DNA of 64,000 nucleotides, taken from contig NZ_CP047027.1 in NCBI RefSeq assembly GCF_009797025.1, positions 2,852,001 to 2,916,000 on the forward strand, read 5' to 3'. The DNA is from Cellulophaga sp. L1A9 (GTDB lineage: Bacteria > Bacteroidota > Bacteroidia > Flavobacteriales > Flavobacteriaceae). Under the pieces are notes generated by a model. That model was not told the DNA's origin and searched no databases. It was given only the letters and a program-made list of their open reading frames with translations. How positions within the stretch are numbered: the stretch's first letter is position 1; each line of letters starts with the position of its first letter. Position numbers and translations under genes: made by a program. Below are positions 25,723 through 35,214 of this stretch, in pieces.

Positions 25723-26202
25723 TTAGTTTAATTCTGCGTTACCAAAAGGAATATTAGCAGTAGCACACCATAGAATTATATGCGTGTATTTCGCCTCTGG
25801 AGCTTCTGATAATTTGATGAATTTTTCACCATTGGCATTTACGTTACCAATTAGCATAAGCTCTGGGTTTCCATTTGCTGGATCAGGAGTATATACAGCT
25901 GATGTAGATAAAAAGATACCAACGGTACCTGTTCCTAATTCTGTTGTGAAATCATTTTCAAAATGGATAAAGCTAGTGCTATCATCATCAATACCTAATT
26001 CGGCAGTTCCCGCAGTTGGTGTTCCGCTTTCTGCTACGAATGAACCTGATCTTGAAGCTACTAAAGTTCCGTTTGGTAACGATGAATCTATTGTTACCGT
26101 TTCAACGATTGTTTCTGCGTCGTCATCGCTAGAACAACTAGTTGTTAAAATAAATACAGATACTAATGCTACTTTTGAAATTAATAAGATTCCTTTTTTC
26201 AT
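25723..26202 (-). CDS. DM13-domain lipoprotein
   Basis: A 159-residue lipoprotein: lipobox TTSCSS (Cys23) and an acidic linker, then a DM13 domain (about 42-159) with NGTLVASRSGSFV at its start, the central FENDF strand, and the conserved ILWC near the end (Cys about 147), closing with FGNAELN. DM13 domains are proposed electron-transfer or redox domains because of the near-invariant Cys. It is one of a cluster of exported proteins in this stretch; a TAAGTTTG box lies about 80 bases upstream. Confidence 0.8.
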   Translation of the reverse strand: MKKGILLISKVALVSVFILTTSCSSDDDAETIVETVTIDSSLPNGTLVASRSGSFVAESGTPTAGTAELGIDDDSTSFIHFENDFTTELGTGTVGIFLSTSAVYTPDPANGNPELMLIGNVNANGEKFIKLSEAPEAKYTHIILWCATANIPFGNAELN

Positions 26203-26280
26203 AATAAATTTGATTTTTAATTATTTAAATTGATTTACGACAATCGCCTTGAGTTCTTAGCTCTTCCGATTCTACAGGTG

Positions 26281-26288
26281 CAAACTTA
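26281..26288 (-). promoter_or_regulatory. Putative -7 box for the DM13 lipoprotein gene
   Basis: TAAGTTTG on the minus strand fits TAnnTTTG; no TTG at -33, but a CGTGATTT element lies just upstream (26297-26304) and recurs before the repeat lipoprotein gene (24590-24597). Confidence 0.35.
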
Positions 26289-26404
26289 TAGGTAAGAAAT
26301 CACGGAATTATCACAGATTTATAAAGAAAGAATTATGGTCTTAAATTTTAGTTGTAAGGATTGTTTGGAGGTTTGATGTTGAGTAGTTTAGATCTGAATA
26401 GGCA

Positions 26405-26445
26405 TAAAAAAAAGCCACAAATTCAATTTTGAATTTGTGGCTTTT
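26405..26445 (-). terminator. Intrinsic terminator behind the 46-residue gene
   Basis: A perfect 15-bp stem (26410-26424 with 26431-26445), loop of six, followed on the minus strand by eight T. It supports the small gene upstream as a real transcription unit. Confidence 0.9.
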
Positions 26446-26464
26446 GAAAACAAGTGAACTATTG

Positions 26465-26605
26465 TTATTTCTTGTTTTGCTGTTCTTTTATGGTATCCTT
26501 TTCAATATCAAACCTATTTGTTGTTTGGCTCGTATTCCCTGTTGGGTTCGTAGGATTTGTTTGTTCTACTTTTCTTTTTAATCTTTTATCATCTATAACT
26601 CCCAT
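26465..26605 (-). CDS. Small hydrophilic protein, 46 residues, function unknown
   Basis: I translated this by hand: it begins MGVIDDKRLKRKVEQTN, has a Thr/Asn/Pro-rich middle (NPTNPTGNTSQTTN) and ends in a charged helix-like tail (DIEKDTIKEQQNKK). Support for being real: an ATG behind an A-rich leader, a TAA stop, and a strong terminator 20 bases downstream that no other gene explains. No signal peptide or membrane segment. I do not recognise the family. Confidence 0.6.
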   Translation of the reverse strand: MGVIDDKRLKRKVEQTNPTNPTGNTSQTTNRFDIEKDTIKEQQNKK

Positions 26606-26700
26606 AGTTTTATCTTTTATATGTTGAACTACAAGGTATAGAGAAGCTGCTCTATTCTCCGTTAAGGCTATTGTAAAGCTTTGTTATAGTCTTGTTAAGG

Positions 26701-28197
26701 CTATTCTAAAGGAGTAGATAACAAACTGTAAAATGTGCGAATACCATAGCCGATCTGACTAATTTTTAAATTCTCATTCGGACTGTGTTGGTTGTTATCA
26801 GGGTTTACCACGGGAACAATAAAGGCCGGAATCTTTAATTCATTAATAAAAGGAGCAATAGGTACCGTACCTCCCATAATACGAATTTGAACCACATCTT
26901 CTTGAAATTTTTCTTTGAGATTTTTTAAAATAAAATTCCCATAAGTGTTGTTAAGGTCTGTTCTAAATGCATCGGTAACACCGCTTTCCGTAATTTTTAT
27001 GATTTTGTTATAGGCTAAACGCTCCTCTTTAGTTGGCTCTTTTGAAGTGATAAAATATCCTTGATTCTGAATATGTTTTTTTATCAATTCTTTTAATTTA
27101 ATCCCATCAGATTCTGGAACAAGACGTAGGTCTAATTCTGCTGTAGCGCGCTCAGGGATAATTGTTCTAACTTCTGCACCTGTCCATCCAGAAGATAAAC
27201 CTCTAATGTTTAATGAAGGGTACTGTAAAGCTTCTTGATAAAAAGAGCCTACTTTTTCAGGCGCTTTTATTTGTAAATTATTATTGATACTTGCAGCATC
27301 ATCAGGAACATTTTTAAGAATGTTCATGGTTTCTTCATTGATGGTAATACCATCATAGTACCCAGCTATAGTCACCTTTCCATCTTTGTCTTTCATGCTT
27401 GCTAACAATTTTGAAAGTTGAAACCCAGGGTTTGGTGCATAATTACCGTAATGTCCGCTATGCTGAGGTGTTATAGGGCCGTATGTAGTAAGGCTCATTG
27501 TGGTTATTCCTCTACATCCATAAACAATTGTTGGTTTCCCTGAACTGTGAACAGGACCGTCATTAATAATTAAAAAATTGGCTTCTAGTAACTCTCTATA
27601 TTCTTTGACTGCTTTAGGTAATGGCTTACTGCCGTTTTCTTCTTCGCTATCTAAAATGATTTTAACATTAAAGGGTAATGTGGTATCGTTCTTTTTTAAT
27701 AAATCGAAAGCATTAAGGAACATTACAATTGGGCCTTTGTCGTCTGATGTGGACCTCCCAAATAAACGCCATTCTTCATTTAAATCAGTATTTAAATCTT
27801 CAAACAATTCATTTTTATAGGTTTCGCCATCTTGAGATTTTAATACTACTTGGTACGGGTCCTTTTGATCCCATTTAGAGGCATCTACTGGTTGACCATC
27901 AAAATGCATATAGAAAAGAATTGTTGGTTTGCCTTCTACTATTGGTAGTGTTGCAAAAAACAAGGATTCGCCTGTGGTAGGTAAAATAGAAGTATTAAAG
28001 CCTCTTTCCGTAAATTTTTTAGTTAACCAAGTTAAATTTCGATTAATGTTAGCATGGTCTGAAGCATTGTTTGGTATAGAAACAAAATCTCTTATTTCGT
28101 CAATACTATGTCTGATTTGAGATTCTAATTGGGCTTTTTCTTGCGCATTGATTGCTACACTTGCCATAGCTAAAAGGCAAATAATAATCTTCTTCAT
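26701..28197 (-). CDS. M20-family metallopeptidase, exported
   Basis: A 498-residue di-zinc peptidase/deacylase with an N-terminal signal peptide (cleavage near VAINAQ, residue 18-19), so it acts in the periplasm or outside. Metal-site motifs: MHFDGQP (His98), STSDDKGP (Asp152/153), DSEEENGS (Glu185-187), and HSPNE near the C-terminus. The dimerisation lid sits in the middle (about 225-400). The M20 peptidase family with CPG2-like organisation is clear; the substrate (dipeptide or acyl-amino acid) is not. It precedes the small membrane protein gene only by position, since it is downstream of the trp operon on the same strand. Confidence 0.85.
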   Translation of the reverse strand: MKKIIICLLAMASVAINAQEKAQLESQIRHSIDEIRDFVSIPNNASDHANINRNLTWLTKKFTERGFNTSILPTTGESLFFATLPIVEGKPTILFYMHFDGQPVDASKWDQKDPYQVVLKSQDGETYKNELFEDLNTDLNEEWRLFGRSTSDDKGPIVMFLNAFDLLKKNDTTLPFNVKIILDSEEENGSKPLPKAVKEYRELLEANFLIINDGPVHSSGKPTIVYGCRGITTMSLTTYGPITPQHSGHYGNYAPNPGFQLSKLLASMKDKDGKVTIAGYYDGITINEETMNILKNVPDDAASINNNLQIKAPEKVGSFYQEALQYPSLNIRGLSSGWTGAEVRTIIPERATAELDLRLVPESDGIKLKELIKKHIQNQGYFITSKEPTKEERLAYNKIIKITESGVTDAFRTDLNNTYGNFILKNLKEKFQEDVVQIRIMGGTVPIAPFINELKIPAFIVPVVNPDNNQHSPNENLKISQIGYGIRTFYSLLSTPLE

Positions 28198-28262
28198 TCT
28201 CTAATTTTGATTTCTATTGAAAAGTAAGATTAAATGTATCGATTTTATATCAGAAACTAGCT

Positions 28263-28493
28263 TTATTTAGGTTCCTCTTTCTTAAATAATGCAATCAGAA
28301 TTAATCGTATTAAAAGTATAAAAGGTAAACCATGTAAAACTACATCAAACCAGTCCTTAAAAGTCATACCAATAGCTCCACCAGCAATCCATTTTAGTTT
28401 TCCCCATAAGTGAGGTTCAGGGAAAAAGGGTGCTAAGCCAAGTGTAAAGCAGGCTAATATAATTAGTTTCCAACTGTTTAAAAATTCTTTCAT
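28263..28493 (-). CDS. Small conserved membrane protein, function unknown
   Basis: A 76-residue protein with hydrophobic segments at about 9-24 and 50-69, a Trp-rich loop (EPHLWGKLKWIAGG) and a charged KKEEPK tail, suggesting two membrane helices. It follows trpA with an eight-base gap, so it is probably the last gene transcribed with the trp operon. Similar short proteins occur beside trpA in related genomes to my knowledge, but I know no function. Confidence 0.65.
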   Translation of the reverse strand: MKEFLNSWKLIILACFTLGLAPFFPEPHLWGKLKWIAGGAIGMTFKDWFDVVLHGLPFILLIRLILIALFKKEEPK

Positions 28494-28501
28494 GGTGTCA
28501 G

Positions 28502-29263
28502 TTATCTAATGTTACTCACAAATTCTGAAATTGTAGCTACACCATGTTCTGTCAGATGTTTTATAAAAGCTGAACCAATAATGGCTCCCTTGGCATGTGT
28601 TGTTGCTTGTTGGAATGTTTCGGCATTATTAATTCCAAAACCTACAATTTGAGGGTTTTTAAGGTTCATAGCACCAATACGATTAAAATAAGTAGTTTGT
28701 GCTTCACCAAACCCAGATTTAGACCCTGTTACGCTTGCGGTACTCACCATATAAATAAAAGCATCAGAAGCAGCATCAATTTGTAGAATACGGGCATCAC
28801 TTGTTTGTGGAGTGATTAGGAAGATATTTTTTAAATCATATTTCTTGAAAATAGCTTCATATTCTTCCTGATACACATCTAAAGGTAAATCTGGCATAAT
28901 TAGCCCATCAATCCCTATTTCTGCACATTTCTTACAGAAGGCTTCTACACCATATTGTAACATGGGGTTAAAGTAGCCCATCAAGATTAAGGGAATAGAA
29001 ACCGATTTACGGATGTCTTTCAATTGCTTAAAAAGTAAATTTGTGGTCATTCCATTTTTTAAAGCAGCAGTAGAGCTGTTTTGAATGGTTGGGCCATCTG
29101 CTAGGGGATCACTAAATGGTAGTCCTATTTCAATCATATCAATACCACTAGCTTCTAGGTCTTGAATAACTTTTACCGTATCGTTTAAAGAAGGGTATCC
29201 TGCAGTAAAATATATAGACAAGAGTTTTTTGTCCTCTTGCATTTTTTGATTTATTCTGTTCAT
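28502..29263 (-). CDS. trpA: Tryptophan synthase alpha subunit
   Basis: Cleaves indole-3-glycerol phosphate to indole and glyceraldehyde-3-phosphate and passes indole to the beta subunit. The 253-residue TIM barrel has the catalytic Glu in MIEIGLPFSDPLADGPTIQ (about 44-62), LMGYFNP and the catalytic Asp in GLIMPDLP, and phosphate-binding GFGIN and GAIIGSA. It follows trpB by 12 bases. Confidence 0.97.
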   Translation of the reverse strand: MNRINQKMQEDKKLLSIYFTAGYPSLNDTVKVIQDLEASGIDMIEIGLPFSDPLADGPTIQNSSTAALKNGMTTNLLFKQLKDIRKSVSIPLILMGYFNPMLQYGVEAFCKKCAEIGIDGLIMPDLPLDVYQEEYEAIFKKYDLKNIFLITPQTSDARILQIDAASDAFIYMVSTASVTGSKSGFGEAQTTYFNRIGAMNLKNPQIVGFGINNAETFQQATTHAKGAIIGSAFIKHLTEHGVATISEFVSNIR

Positions 29264-29275
29264 TGATACTTTTTT

Positions 29276-30457
29276 TTACAAATTGAAATATTTTATATAA
29301 TTATCTAAATCCTTATCACCACGACCAGATAGACTGATGACTACAACGTCGTCTGGTTTAAAGGTTCTGTGTTTAAAGATGGCTAAAGCATGACTGGTTT
29401 CTATAGCAGGAATAATTCCTTCTAGCTGGGTTAGTTCTAAGCCCGATGTCATTGCTTCGTCATCTGTAGCGGAATAAAATTCTCCCCTTCCTGTTTTATA
29501 TAAGTGCGCATGCAGCGGACCAACTCCTGGATAATCTAATCCTGCAGATATAGAATACGGCTCTGTAATCTGTCCGTCATTTGTTTGCATTAATAAAGTT
29601 TTGCAGCCATGAATAACACCTTCTTTACCTAAGGCAGATGTTGCGGCACTTTCGCCAGAATTAATACCTTTTCCAGCAGCTTCTACTGCAATGATACCAA
29701 CTTCTGGTTCATGTAGAAAGTGATAATATGTTCCTGCAGCATTACTACCCCCGCCAATGCAAGCAACCACATAATCAGGATTTTCACGACCTTCTTTTTC
29801 TTTTAATTGCCATTTTATTTCTTCAGAAATTATGGATTGAAAACGCGTAACCATATCTGGGTATGGGTGCGGACCAATAGCAGAACCAATGATATAGTGG
29901 GTGTCTACTGGATTATTAATCCAATCACGAATCGCTTCATTGGTGGCATCTTTTAAGGTTCTACTACCAGACAATGCGGGTCTAACTTCAGCGCCCAACA
30001 TTTTCATACGTGCTACGTTTGGTGCTTGGCGGGCAATATCTATTTCACCCATATACACCACACACTGCATTCCCATTAAAGCACAAACCGTAGCAGTTGC
30101 TACACCATGTTGTCCTGCGCCAGTTTCAGCAATAATTCTGGTTTTGTTTAAGCGTTTGGCCATCAATATTTGGCCAATCGTATTATTTACTTTGTGAGCT
30201 CCTGTATGGTTTAAGTCTTCACGCTTTAAATAAACCTTAGTATTGTATTTTTCTGAAAGTCGCTTTGCGAAATACAAAGGCGAAGGTCTGCCTACATAGT
30301 CTTTCAAAAGCTGATCAAACTCTTTCTTGAAATCTGGTTCAGCCATTATTTTAAGGTAGTTCTGGCGTAATTCTTCTACATTAGGGTAAAGCATTTCTGG
30401 AATGTATGCACCACCAAATTCTCCGTAATATCCTTTTTCAGTTGCGTTATAATTCAT
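29276..30457 (-). CDS. trpB: Tryptophan synthase beta subunit
   Basis: PLP enzyme that condenses indole with serine. The 393-residue protein is a TrpB1 type. The PLP lysine is Lys89 in [17 protein letters not shown] and the GGGSNAAG phosphate cradle are intact, and the C-terminal LSGRGDKD is present. It pairs with trpA immediately downstream; 75 bases separate it from trpF, a somewhat longer gap than elsewhere in the operon. Confidence 0.98.
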   Translation of the reverse strand: MNYNATEKGYYGEFGGAYIPEMLYPNVEELRQNYLKIMAEPDFKKEFDQLLKDYVGRPSPLYFAKRLSEKYNTKVYLKREDLNHTGAHKVNNTIGQILMAKRLNKTRIIAETGAGQHGVATATVCALMGMQCVVYMGEIDIARQAPNVARMKMLGAEVRPALSGSRTLKDATNEAIRDWINNPVDTHYIIGSAIGPHPYPDMVTRFQSIISEEIKWQLKEKEGRENPDYVVACIGGGSNAAGTYYHFLHEPEVGIIAVEAAGKGINSGESAATSALGKEGVIHGCKTLLMQTNDGQITEPYSISAGLDYPGVGPLHAHLYKTGRGEFYSATDDEAMTSGLELTQLEGIIPAIETSHALAIFKHRTFKPDDVVVISLSGRGDKDLDNYIKYFNL

Positions 30458-30532
30458 ATGAATTAGTATTTAGTATGGCGTAAAAAGTAAGCTGTTATTT
30501 TAATCCAGAATACTCAAGACTCAACTTTATTT

Positions 30533-31216
30533 TTAGTTTTTTTTCAATTTTTTTATCAATGTTTCTAAGGGAGCAATATCCTTAAGACCAGGTGAAGTTT
30601 CAAATTTACTATTGACATCTATAGCATGACAGTATTTAGACGCTGGCATTTTTAAGAATGATTTTAATTGCTCTACTTCCTCCAACCCAATACCACCACT
30701 TAAGAAGTATGGCTTTTTCGATGGATAATTTTCTAGGACATCCCAATCAAAAGTATAGCCATTTCCGCCTGGGAGTTTTCCTTTAGTATCAAATAGGTAG
30801 AAATCTGCTACCTCTTCAAATGCTTCTAAAACAGTAAAGTCAAACTCATCTTTAATAGAAAATACTTTTATAATTTCAATGGTTTTAATTTCCTCCTTAA
30901 GGGCCTTACAAAAATCAGGTGATTCATGACCATGTAGCTGTACCGCTAAAAGATCATAATCCTGAACTCTTCTAGAGATCTCAGCTATGGTGGCATCAAC
31001 AAAAACCCCTACTTTTTTAATGTTATGAGGAATAGCTTCAAGAATACCGCCAAAATTTCTTTTTGATTTTTCCCAAAAGATGAACCCTAAATAGTCAGGT
31101 TGTAAAGCAGCAACGTTGGCAGTATTAAATTTCATACCACAGATTTTCAACTTTAATTGATGATGCTCTAACGTAGTTGGGGCTTTATCTTCAAGGGTGT
31201 ATTTATCAGCAGTCAT
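30533..31216 (-). CDS. trpF: Phosphoribosylanthranilate isomerase
   Basis: Amadori rearrangement of phosphoribosylanthranilate to CdRP. The barrel begins with KLKICGMK (about 22-29), the catalytic Cys, followed by YLGFIFWEKSKR, QLHGHE and FDTKGKLPGGNG with the catalytic Asp, and FLSGGIGLE for phosphate. The ATG used gives 21 residues before the usual family start, unusual but in frame and beginning right after trpC (7-base gap). Confidence 0.95.
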   Translation of the reverse strand: MTADKYTLEDKAPTTLEHHQLKLKICGMKFNTANVAALQPDYLGFIFWEKSKRNFGGILEAIPHNIKKVGVFVDATIAEISRRVQDYDLLAVQLHGHESPDFCKALKEEIKTIEIIKVFSIKDEFDFTVLEAFEEVADFYLFDTKGKLPGGNGYTFDWDVLENYPSKKPYFLSGGIGLEEVEQLKSFLKMPASKYCHAIDVNSKFETSPGLKDIAPLETLIKKLKKN

Positions 31217-31223
31217 GTTTATA

Positions 31224-32012
31224 TTATTTTGCTTCTAATTGATCGATAAAATGTTTAGCGTGTTCTCCTGGATTTTCTGTTTTCATAAAATTTTCGCCAA
31301 TTAAAAATCCTTGATACCCGTATTTTTTTAAATCTTTAATGGCATCAATAGAACTAATTCCGCTTTCAGAAACTTTTACAAAATCATCTGGAATTAATTT
31401 AGACAATGACTTGCTCGTATCTAAATTTACTTCAAACGTTTTTAAATTTCGATTGTTTACGCCTAACATATCTAAACTTGGCATGATAGATTTGTGTAAC
31501 TCATCTTCATTGTGTACTTCTAAAAGCACGTTTAGGTTTAGGCTTTTTGCAAATTCAGAAAGATTTTTAATTTCTTCTTTAGACAAAATAGCAGCAATCA
31601 ATAAAATTACATCCGCGCCGTATGCTTTTGCTTCTAAGAGTTGATATTCATCAATAATAAACTCTTTACGTAGTAATGGAAATTTTGTAGCTGCTCTAGC
31701 GATAATTAAATCATCTAGAGAACCACCAAAATATTTGGCATCTGTTAAGACAGACATTCCACATACTCCTGCATTTTCATAACCGGTAGCCACATCTTGT
31801 ACATTTAGACTTTGATTGATTTCTGATTTTGAAGGCGATCTTCTTTTGTGTTCTGCAATGATGCCAGAGGCGCTATTGCGTAGCGCATGTGCCAATGAGT
31901 TTTCTGGCCTGCCAAATAAAACGGATTGCTCTAATTGCGAAACGGGAATTAGCGCTTTTCTAAGTGCCACTTCTTTGCGTTTATCTAATACTATTTTATC
32001 TAATATGTTCAT
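31224..32012 (-). CDS. trpC: Indole-3-glycerol phosphate synthase
   Basis: Closes the indole ring from CdRP. The 262-residue protein carries IIAEHKRRSPSK (about 50-61), FGGSLDDL, LLRKEFIIDEYQ, LLEVHNEDEL and NNRNLKTFEV, and ends with the phosphate site GFLIGENFM. Unlike the enterobacterial enzyme it is not fused to TrpF, which is the next gene. Confidence 0.97.
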   Translation of the reverse strand: MNILDKIVLDKRKEVALRKALIPVSQLEQSVLFGRPENSLAHALRNSASGIIAEHKRRSPSKSEINQSLNVQDVATGYENAGVCGMSVLTDAKYFGGSLDDLIIARAATKFPLLRKEFIIDEYQLLEAKAYGADVILLIAAILSKEEIKNLSEFAKSLNLNVLLEVHNEDELHKSIMPSLDMLGVNNRNLKTFEVNLDTSKSLSKLIPDDFVKVSESGISSIDAIKDLKKYGYQGFLIGENFMKTENPGEHAKHFIDQLEAK

Positions 32013-32020
32013 CTTATTAT

Positions 32021-33016
32021 TTATAAGGCGCTCAATGCTTGTAATTTTTTTAAGGCGGCTAAACCTTTTCCGCTCACTAAAGATTCTTTTGCTCTTTCAA
32101 AACCTTGTAAAGGTGTTAAGTTGTCAACTGTGGCAATGGCCATCCCTGCGTTGGCACAAACCACATTAATTTGCGCTTCAGTACCTTTACCTTGTAAAAT
32201 ATTTAAAAATATCTGAGCAGATGCTTCAATACTGTCTCCGCCAGCAATTTCTTGCATGGTTACAGCACGTACTCCAAAATCAGAGGGTTTTAACATGCTC
32301 TCTGTTTTGTTAGATATGGTTTTTGTGTTTCCTGTTAATGAAATTTCATCATATCCGTCTAAGGCATGCAGTACTGTAAAGTTCTTATCGGTATTCTGAT
32401 AAAGGTATCCATACATTCTAGCGAGTTCTAAATTAAAAACACCAACCATTTGATTTTTTGGAAATGCAGGATTTACCATAGGGCCTAACATATTGAAGAA
32501 TGTTTTAACCGCTAATTCCTTGCGGATGGGAGCTACGTTTTTCATGGCTGGGTGAAATAGGGGAGCGTGTAATACGCAGATTCCGGCTTCATCAATACTC
32601 TTTTCCAGAAAACCAGCATCACTACTAAATTTAATCCCTAAAAATTCCATAACATTACTACTTCCACATTTGGAAGAAACACCATAGTTACCATGTTTTG
32701 TAACTTTTACACCAGCCCCGGCAGTTACAAATGAGGCCAACGTAGAGATGTTAAAAGTATCTTTACCATCACCGCCAGTACCACATAAATCCACAGGATT
32801 ATAAGCAGACAGGTCTATAGCTAAACAAAGTTCTAGTAAGGCATCACGAAAACCTTCTAACTCATCAATGGTGACACTCCGCATCATATAAACCGTTAAA
32901 AAAGCGGCAATTTGGCTCGTGTTATAATCTCCTTTAGCAATATTTACTAATACCTGTTTTGCATCTTCTTTAGATAGCGCATCATGATTAATTAGTCTGT
33001 TTAATATATCTTTCAT
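32021..33016 (-). CDS. trpD: Anthranilate phosphoribosyltransferase
   Basis: Transfers phosphoribose from PRPP to anthranilate. The 331-residue protein has the glycine-rich PRPP site DLCGTGGDGKDTFNIST (about 76-92), KHGNYGVSSKCGSSNVME and the DD/E-type metal site. It is separate from trpG, which lies 92 bases upstream, so the operon has no TrpGD fusion. Confidence 0.97.
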   Translation of the reverse strand: MKDILNRLINHDALSKEDAKQVLVNIAKGDYNTSQIAAFLTVYMMRSVTIDELEGFRDALLELCLAIDLSAYNPVDLCGTGGDGKDTFNISTLASFVTAGAGVKVTKHGNYGVSSKCGSSNVMEFLGIKFSSDAGFLEKSIDEAGICVLHAPLFHPAMKNVAPIRKELAVKTFFNMLGPMVNPAFPKNQMVGVFNLELARMYGYLYQNTDKNFTVLHALDGYDEISLTGNTKTISNKTESMLKPSDFGVRAVTMQEIAGGDSIEASAQIFLNILQGKGTEAQINVVCANAGMAIATVDNLTPLQGFERAKESLVSGKGLAALKKLQALSAL

Positions 33017-33108
33017 AATCTCCTCGTTACCATTCCAAGCGGAACAGTTTTTAGTGTGTTATTACTTTATTTTTTGATTCTCCTATAATTAAGTGTTTCT
33101 TTTGCAAC

Positions 33109-33675
33109 TTAGGATAATAACCAGTTCTGTAAGATCTTCTTCCCGTCAGGAGTCAATACAGACTCTGGATGAAATTGTACTGCAGATACATCATAGGTCG
33201 TATGGCGCAGTGACATAATTTGCCCGTTGACATCAAAAGATGTAGCGATCAAACAATTCGGTAAATCTTTAGGATTTACGACCCAAGAGTGGTAGCGACC
33301 AACTTTAATTTCTTTAGGCAAATCGGTGAACAAAACATCCTCTTGTGTAATAGTAATAGGCGTAGCAATACCATGGTATACCTGCTCAAGGTTAATCAAT
33401 GAACCACCGAAAACTTCAGCAATCGCTTGTTGCCCTAAGCACACTCCAAAAATTTTCTTAGTAGGAGCATAGGTGCTAATAATCTCTTTTAATAAACCAG
33501 CTTCTTCAGGGATTCCTGGTCCTGGAGAAAGAACGATGTATTCAAAAGCATCAACCTCTTCTAAAGAAAGTTGATCGTTTCTTTTTACAACCACTTCGCA
33601 ATCTAGATCTTCTAAATAATGAACTAAATTATAGGTGAAGCTATCGTAATTATCTATAACTAAAATTTTCTTCAT
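33109..33675 (-). CDS. trpG: Anthranilate synthase glutamine amidotransferase component
   Basis: Class I glutaminase that feeds ammonia to TrpE. The 188-residue domain shows LSPGPGIPEEAG (oxyanion region), nucleophile Cys79 in GVCLGQQA, and the His-Glu pair in QFHPES near the C-terminus. It starts two bases after trpE. In bacteria lacking pabA this protein often also serves folate synthesis; that is inference here. Confidence 0.96.
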   Translation of the reverse strand: MKKILVIDNYDSFTYNLVHYLEDLDCEVVVKRNDQLSLEEVDAFEYIVLSPGPGIPEEAGLLKEIISTYAPTKKIFGVCLGQQAIAEVFGGSLINLEQVYHGIATPITITQEDVLFTDLPKEIKVGRYHSWVVNPKDLPNCLIATSFDVNGQIMSLRHTTYDVSAVQFHPESVLTPDGKKILQNWLLS

Positions 33676-33677
33676 GA

Positions 33678-35075
33678 TTATATGGTCTCAGCAATTTCAA
33701 GTGCTTTTGTTAAAGCACCAAGTTTATTATAGGTCTCTTGTAATTCATCTTCAGGATTAGAAGCTGCAACAATTCCCGCTCCAGCCTGATAGTATAAGTT
33801 GTGGTTTTTACTTAAGAAGGTTCTAATCATTATAGCGTGATTAAAATTCCCGTTAAAATCCATAAAACCAATAGCACCACCATAATACCCTCTACTTGTT
33901 TTTTCGTATTTTTCTATCAGTTGCATCGCCCTATGTTTTGGTGCACCACTTAAGGTACCTGCAGGAAAAGTATCTGCTACGACTTTCATGGTAGGAATAT
34001 CTTTTTTCTTTTGACCCACAACTTTAGATACAAGGTGAATAACGTGCGAAAAGAATTGTACTTCGCGGTAATTGGTTACTCTCACCATATTTCCATTACG
34101 GCTCAAATCATTTCGGGCTAAATCTACAAGCATTACATGCTCGCTATTTTCTTTGTCATCCTCCGTTAATTCTTTGGCGATAATCGCATCTTTTTCATCG
34201 TCTCCGGTACGTTTAAATGTACCTGCAATAGGATGAATTTCTGCAGAACCATCTTTAACGATTAATTGTGCTTCTGGAGAACTTCCGAAAATTTTAAAGT
34301 CACCATAATCAAAATAGAATAAGTAGGGTGATGGATTGATGGAGCGTAAGGCTCTGTATACATTAAACTCATCTCCTTTAAACCCTTGAGAAAAACGACG
34401 TGAGAGTACTAATTGAAATACATCTCCTCTTTGACAATGCTTTTTAGCCAATTTCACATGTTCTTTAAAATCATCGTCTTCTAAATTTGAAGCAACTGCG
34501 CCATCTAGGGTAAAGTTATAGGATGCAAAATTTTTAACGTTTAATATCTGCTCTATTTCTGATACATTACTTTCAGATTCATAGCAGTTAGAAAAAATGT
34601 AGGCTTCATTTTTAAAATGATTTATAGCGATGATATTTTTGTATACCGCATAGTAGATATCCGGAATAGCAACAGAATTTTCTTTTTTAGAAACCTTTAC
34701 ATCCTCAAAATAACGAACAGCGTCATAGGCCATATAACCAAAGAGACCGTTGTCAATAAATTTAAAATCGTTCTCATCGGCAATAAATCTCTTGCTGTAA
34801 TCTTCAATGATGCTTACCACATCCGTAGAAGCGTCAATAGTTATTTCTTCAACCTTACCATCTGGGAATTGCTGGGTGATAATTTCGTTTTCTACTTTAA
34901 TAGATGCAATAGGATTGCAGCAGATATAAGAGAAACTGTTGTCATTCGCATGGTAATCACTTCCTTCTAATAAAATACTGTTAGGAAAGCGGTCGCGAAT
35001 TTTAAGGTATACACTCACCGGGGTAATGGTGTCGGCAAGTATTTTCTTGTAATGGGTATGTAGTTTGTACGTCAT
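33678..35075 (-). CDS. trpE: Anthranilate synthase component I
   Basis: Converts chorismate with ammonia to anthranilate, the first committed step. The 465-residue protein has the N-terminal feedback region with LLEGSDYHANDNSFS (Trp-binding LLES-type motif; Gly replaces the usual Ser) and the chorismate-binding C-terminal domain (GDVFQLVLSRRF, FGSSPEAQL, PIAGTFKR, DLARNDLSR, AGAGIVAAS). It is the first enzyme gene of the operon and is preceded by an attenuator. Confidence 0.97.
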   Translation of the reverse strand: MTYKLHTHYKKILADTITPVSVYLKIRDRFPNSILLEGSDYHANDNSFSYICCNPIASIKVENEIITQQFPDGKVEEITIDASTDVVSIIEDYSKRFIADENDFKFIDNGLFGYMAYDAVRYFEDVKVSKKENSVAIPDIYYAVYKNIIAINHFKNEAYIFSNCYESESNVSEIEQILNVKNFASYNFTLDGAVASNLEDDDFKEHVKLAKKHCQRGDVFQLVLSRRFSQGFKGDEFNVYRALRSINPSPYLFYFDYGDFKIFGSSPEAQLIVKDGSAEIHPIAGTFKRTGDDEKDAIIAKELTEDDKENSEHVMLVDLARNDLSRNGNMVRVTNYREVQFFSHVIHLVSKVVGQKKKDIPTMKVVADTFPAGTLSGAPKHRAMQLIEKYEKTSRGYYGGAIGFMDFNGNFNHAIMIRTFLSKNHNLYYQAGAGIVAASNPEDELQETYNKLGALTKALEIAETI

Positions 35076-35084
35076 CTTTAATGC

Positions 35085-35122
35085 TATAAAATAAGTAAGG
35101 CTTGTCGTGATGACAAGCCTTA
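35085..35122 (-). terminator. trp attenuator hairpin
   Basis: Perfect 10-bp stem AAGGCTTGTC/GACAAGCCTT (35097-35106 with 35112-35121), five-base loop, followed on the minus strand by CTTATTTTATAG. It lies between the leader peptide and trpE, ten bases before the trpE start region, so termination here would keep the operon off. Confidence 0.85.
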
Positions 35123-35151
35123 TATATATGTTGAATACAATGGTGCTCTGC

Positions 35152-35208
35152 TCACGCGTTTTTTCGTAAGTTATTCCACCACCAAGTATTTACAATTAAA
35201 TTTTTCAT
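35152..35208 (-). CDS. trpL: trp operon leader peptide with three consecutive Trp codons
   Basis: Hand-translated 18-residue ORF: MKNLIVNTWWWNNLRKNA, ATG at 35208, TGA at 35152. Codons 9-11 are TGG-TGG-TGG, in a peptide whose only role can be to sense charged tRNA-Trp. The Trp-codon segment (AATACTTGGTG, 35180-35190) can pair with a downstream segment (CACCATTGTATT, 35134-35145), as regions 1 and 2 of a classical attenuator; the terminator follows. The start lies only seven bases from the end of the -7 box, so the transcript is nearly leaderless. Confidence 0.88.
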   Translation of the reverse strand: MKNLIVNTWWWNNLRKNA

Positions 35209-35214
35209 TGACTC

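Noticed and set aside
25784..26233. 149-codon plus-strand ORF opposite the DM13 lipoprotein
   Set aside because: Fully antisense to a gene with a lipobox and domain signature; composition is that of a complementary-strand artefact.
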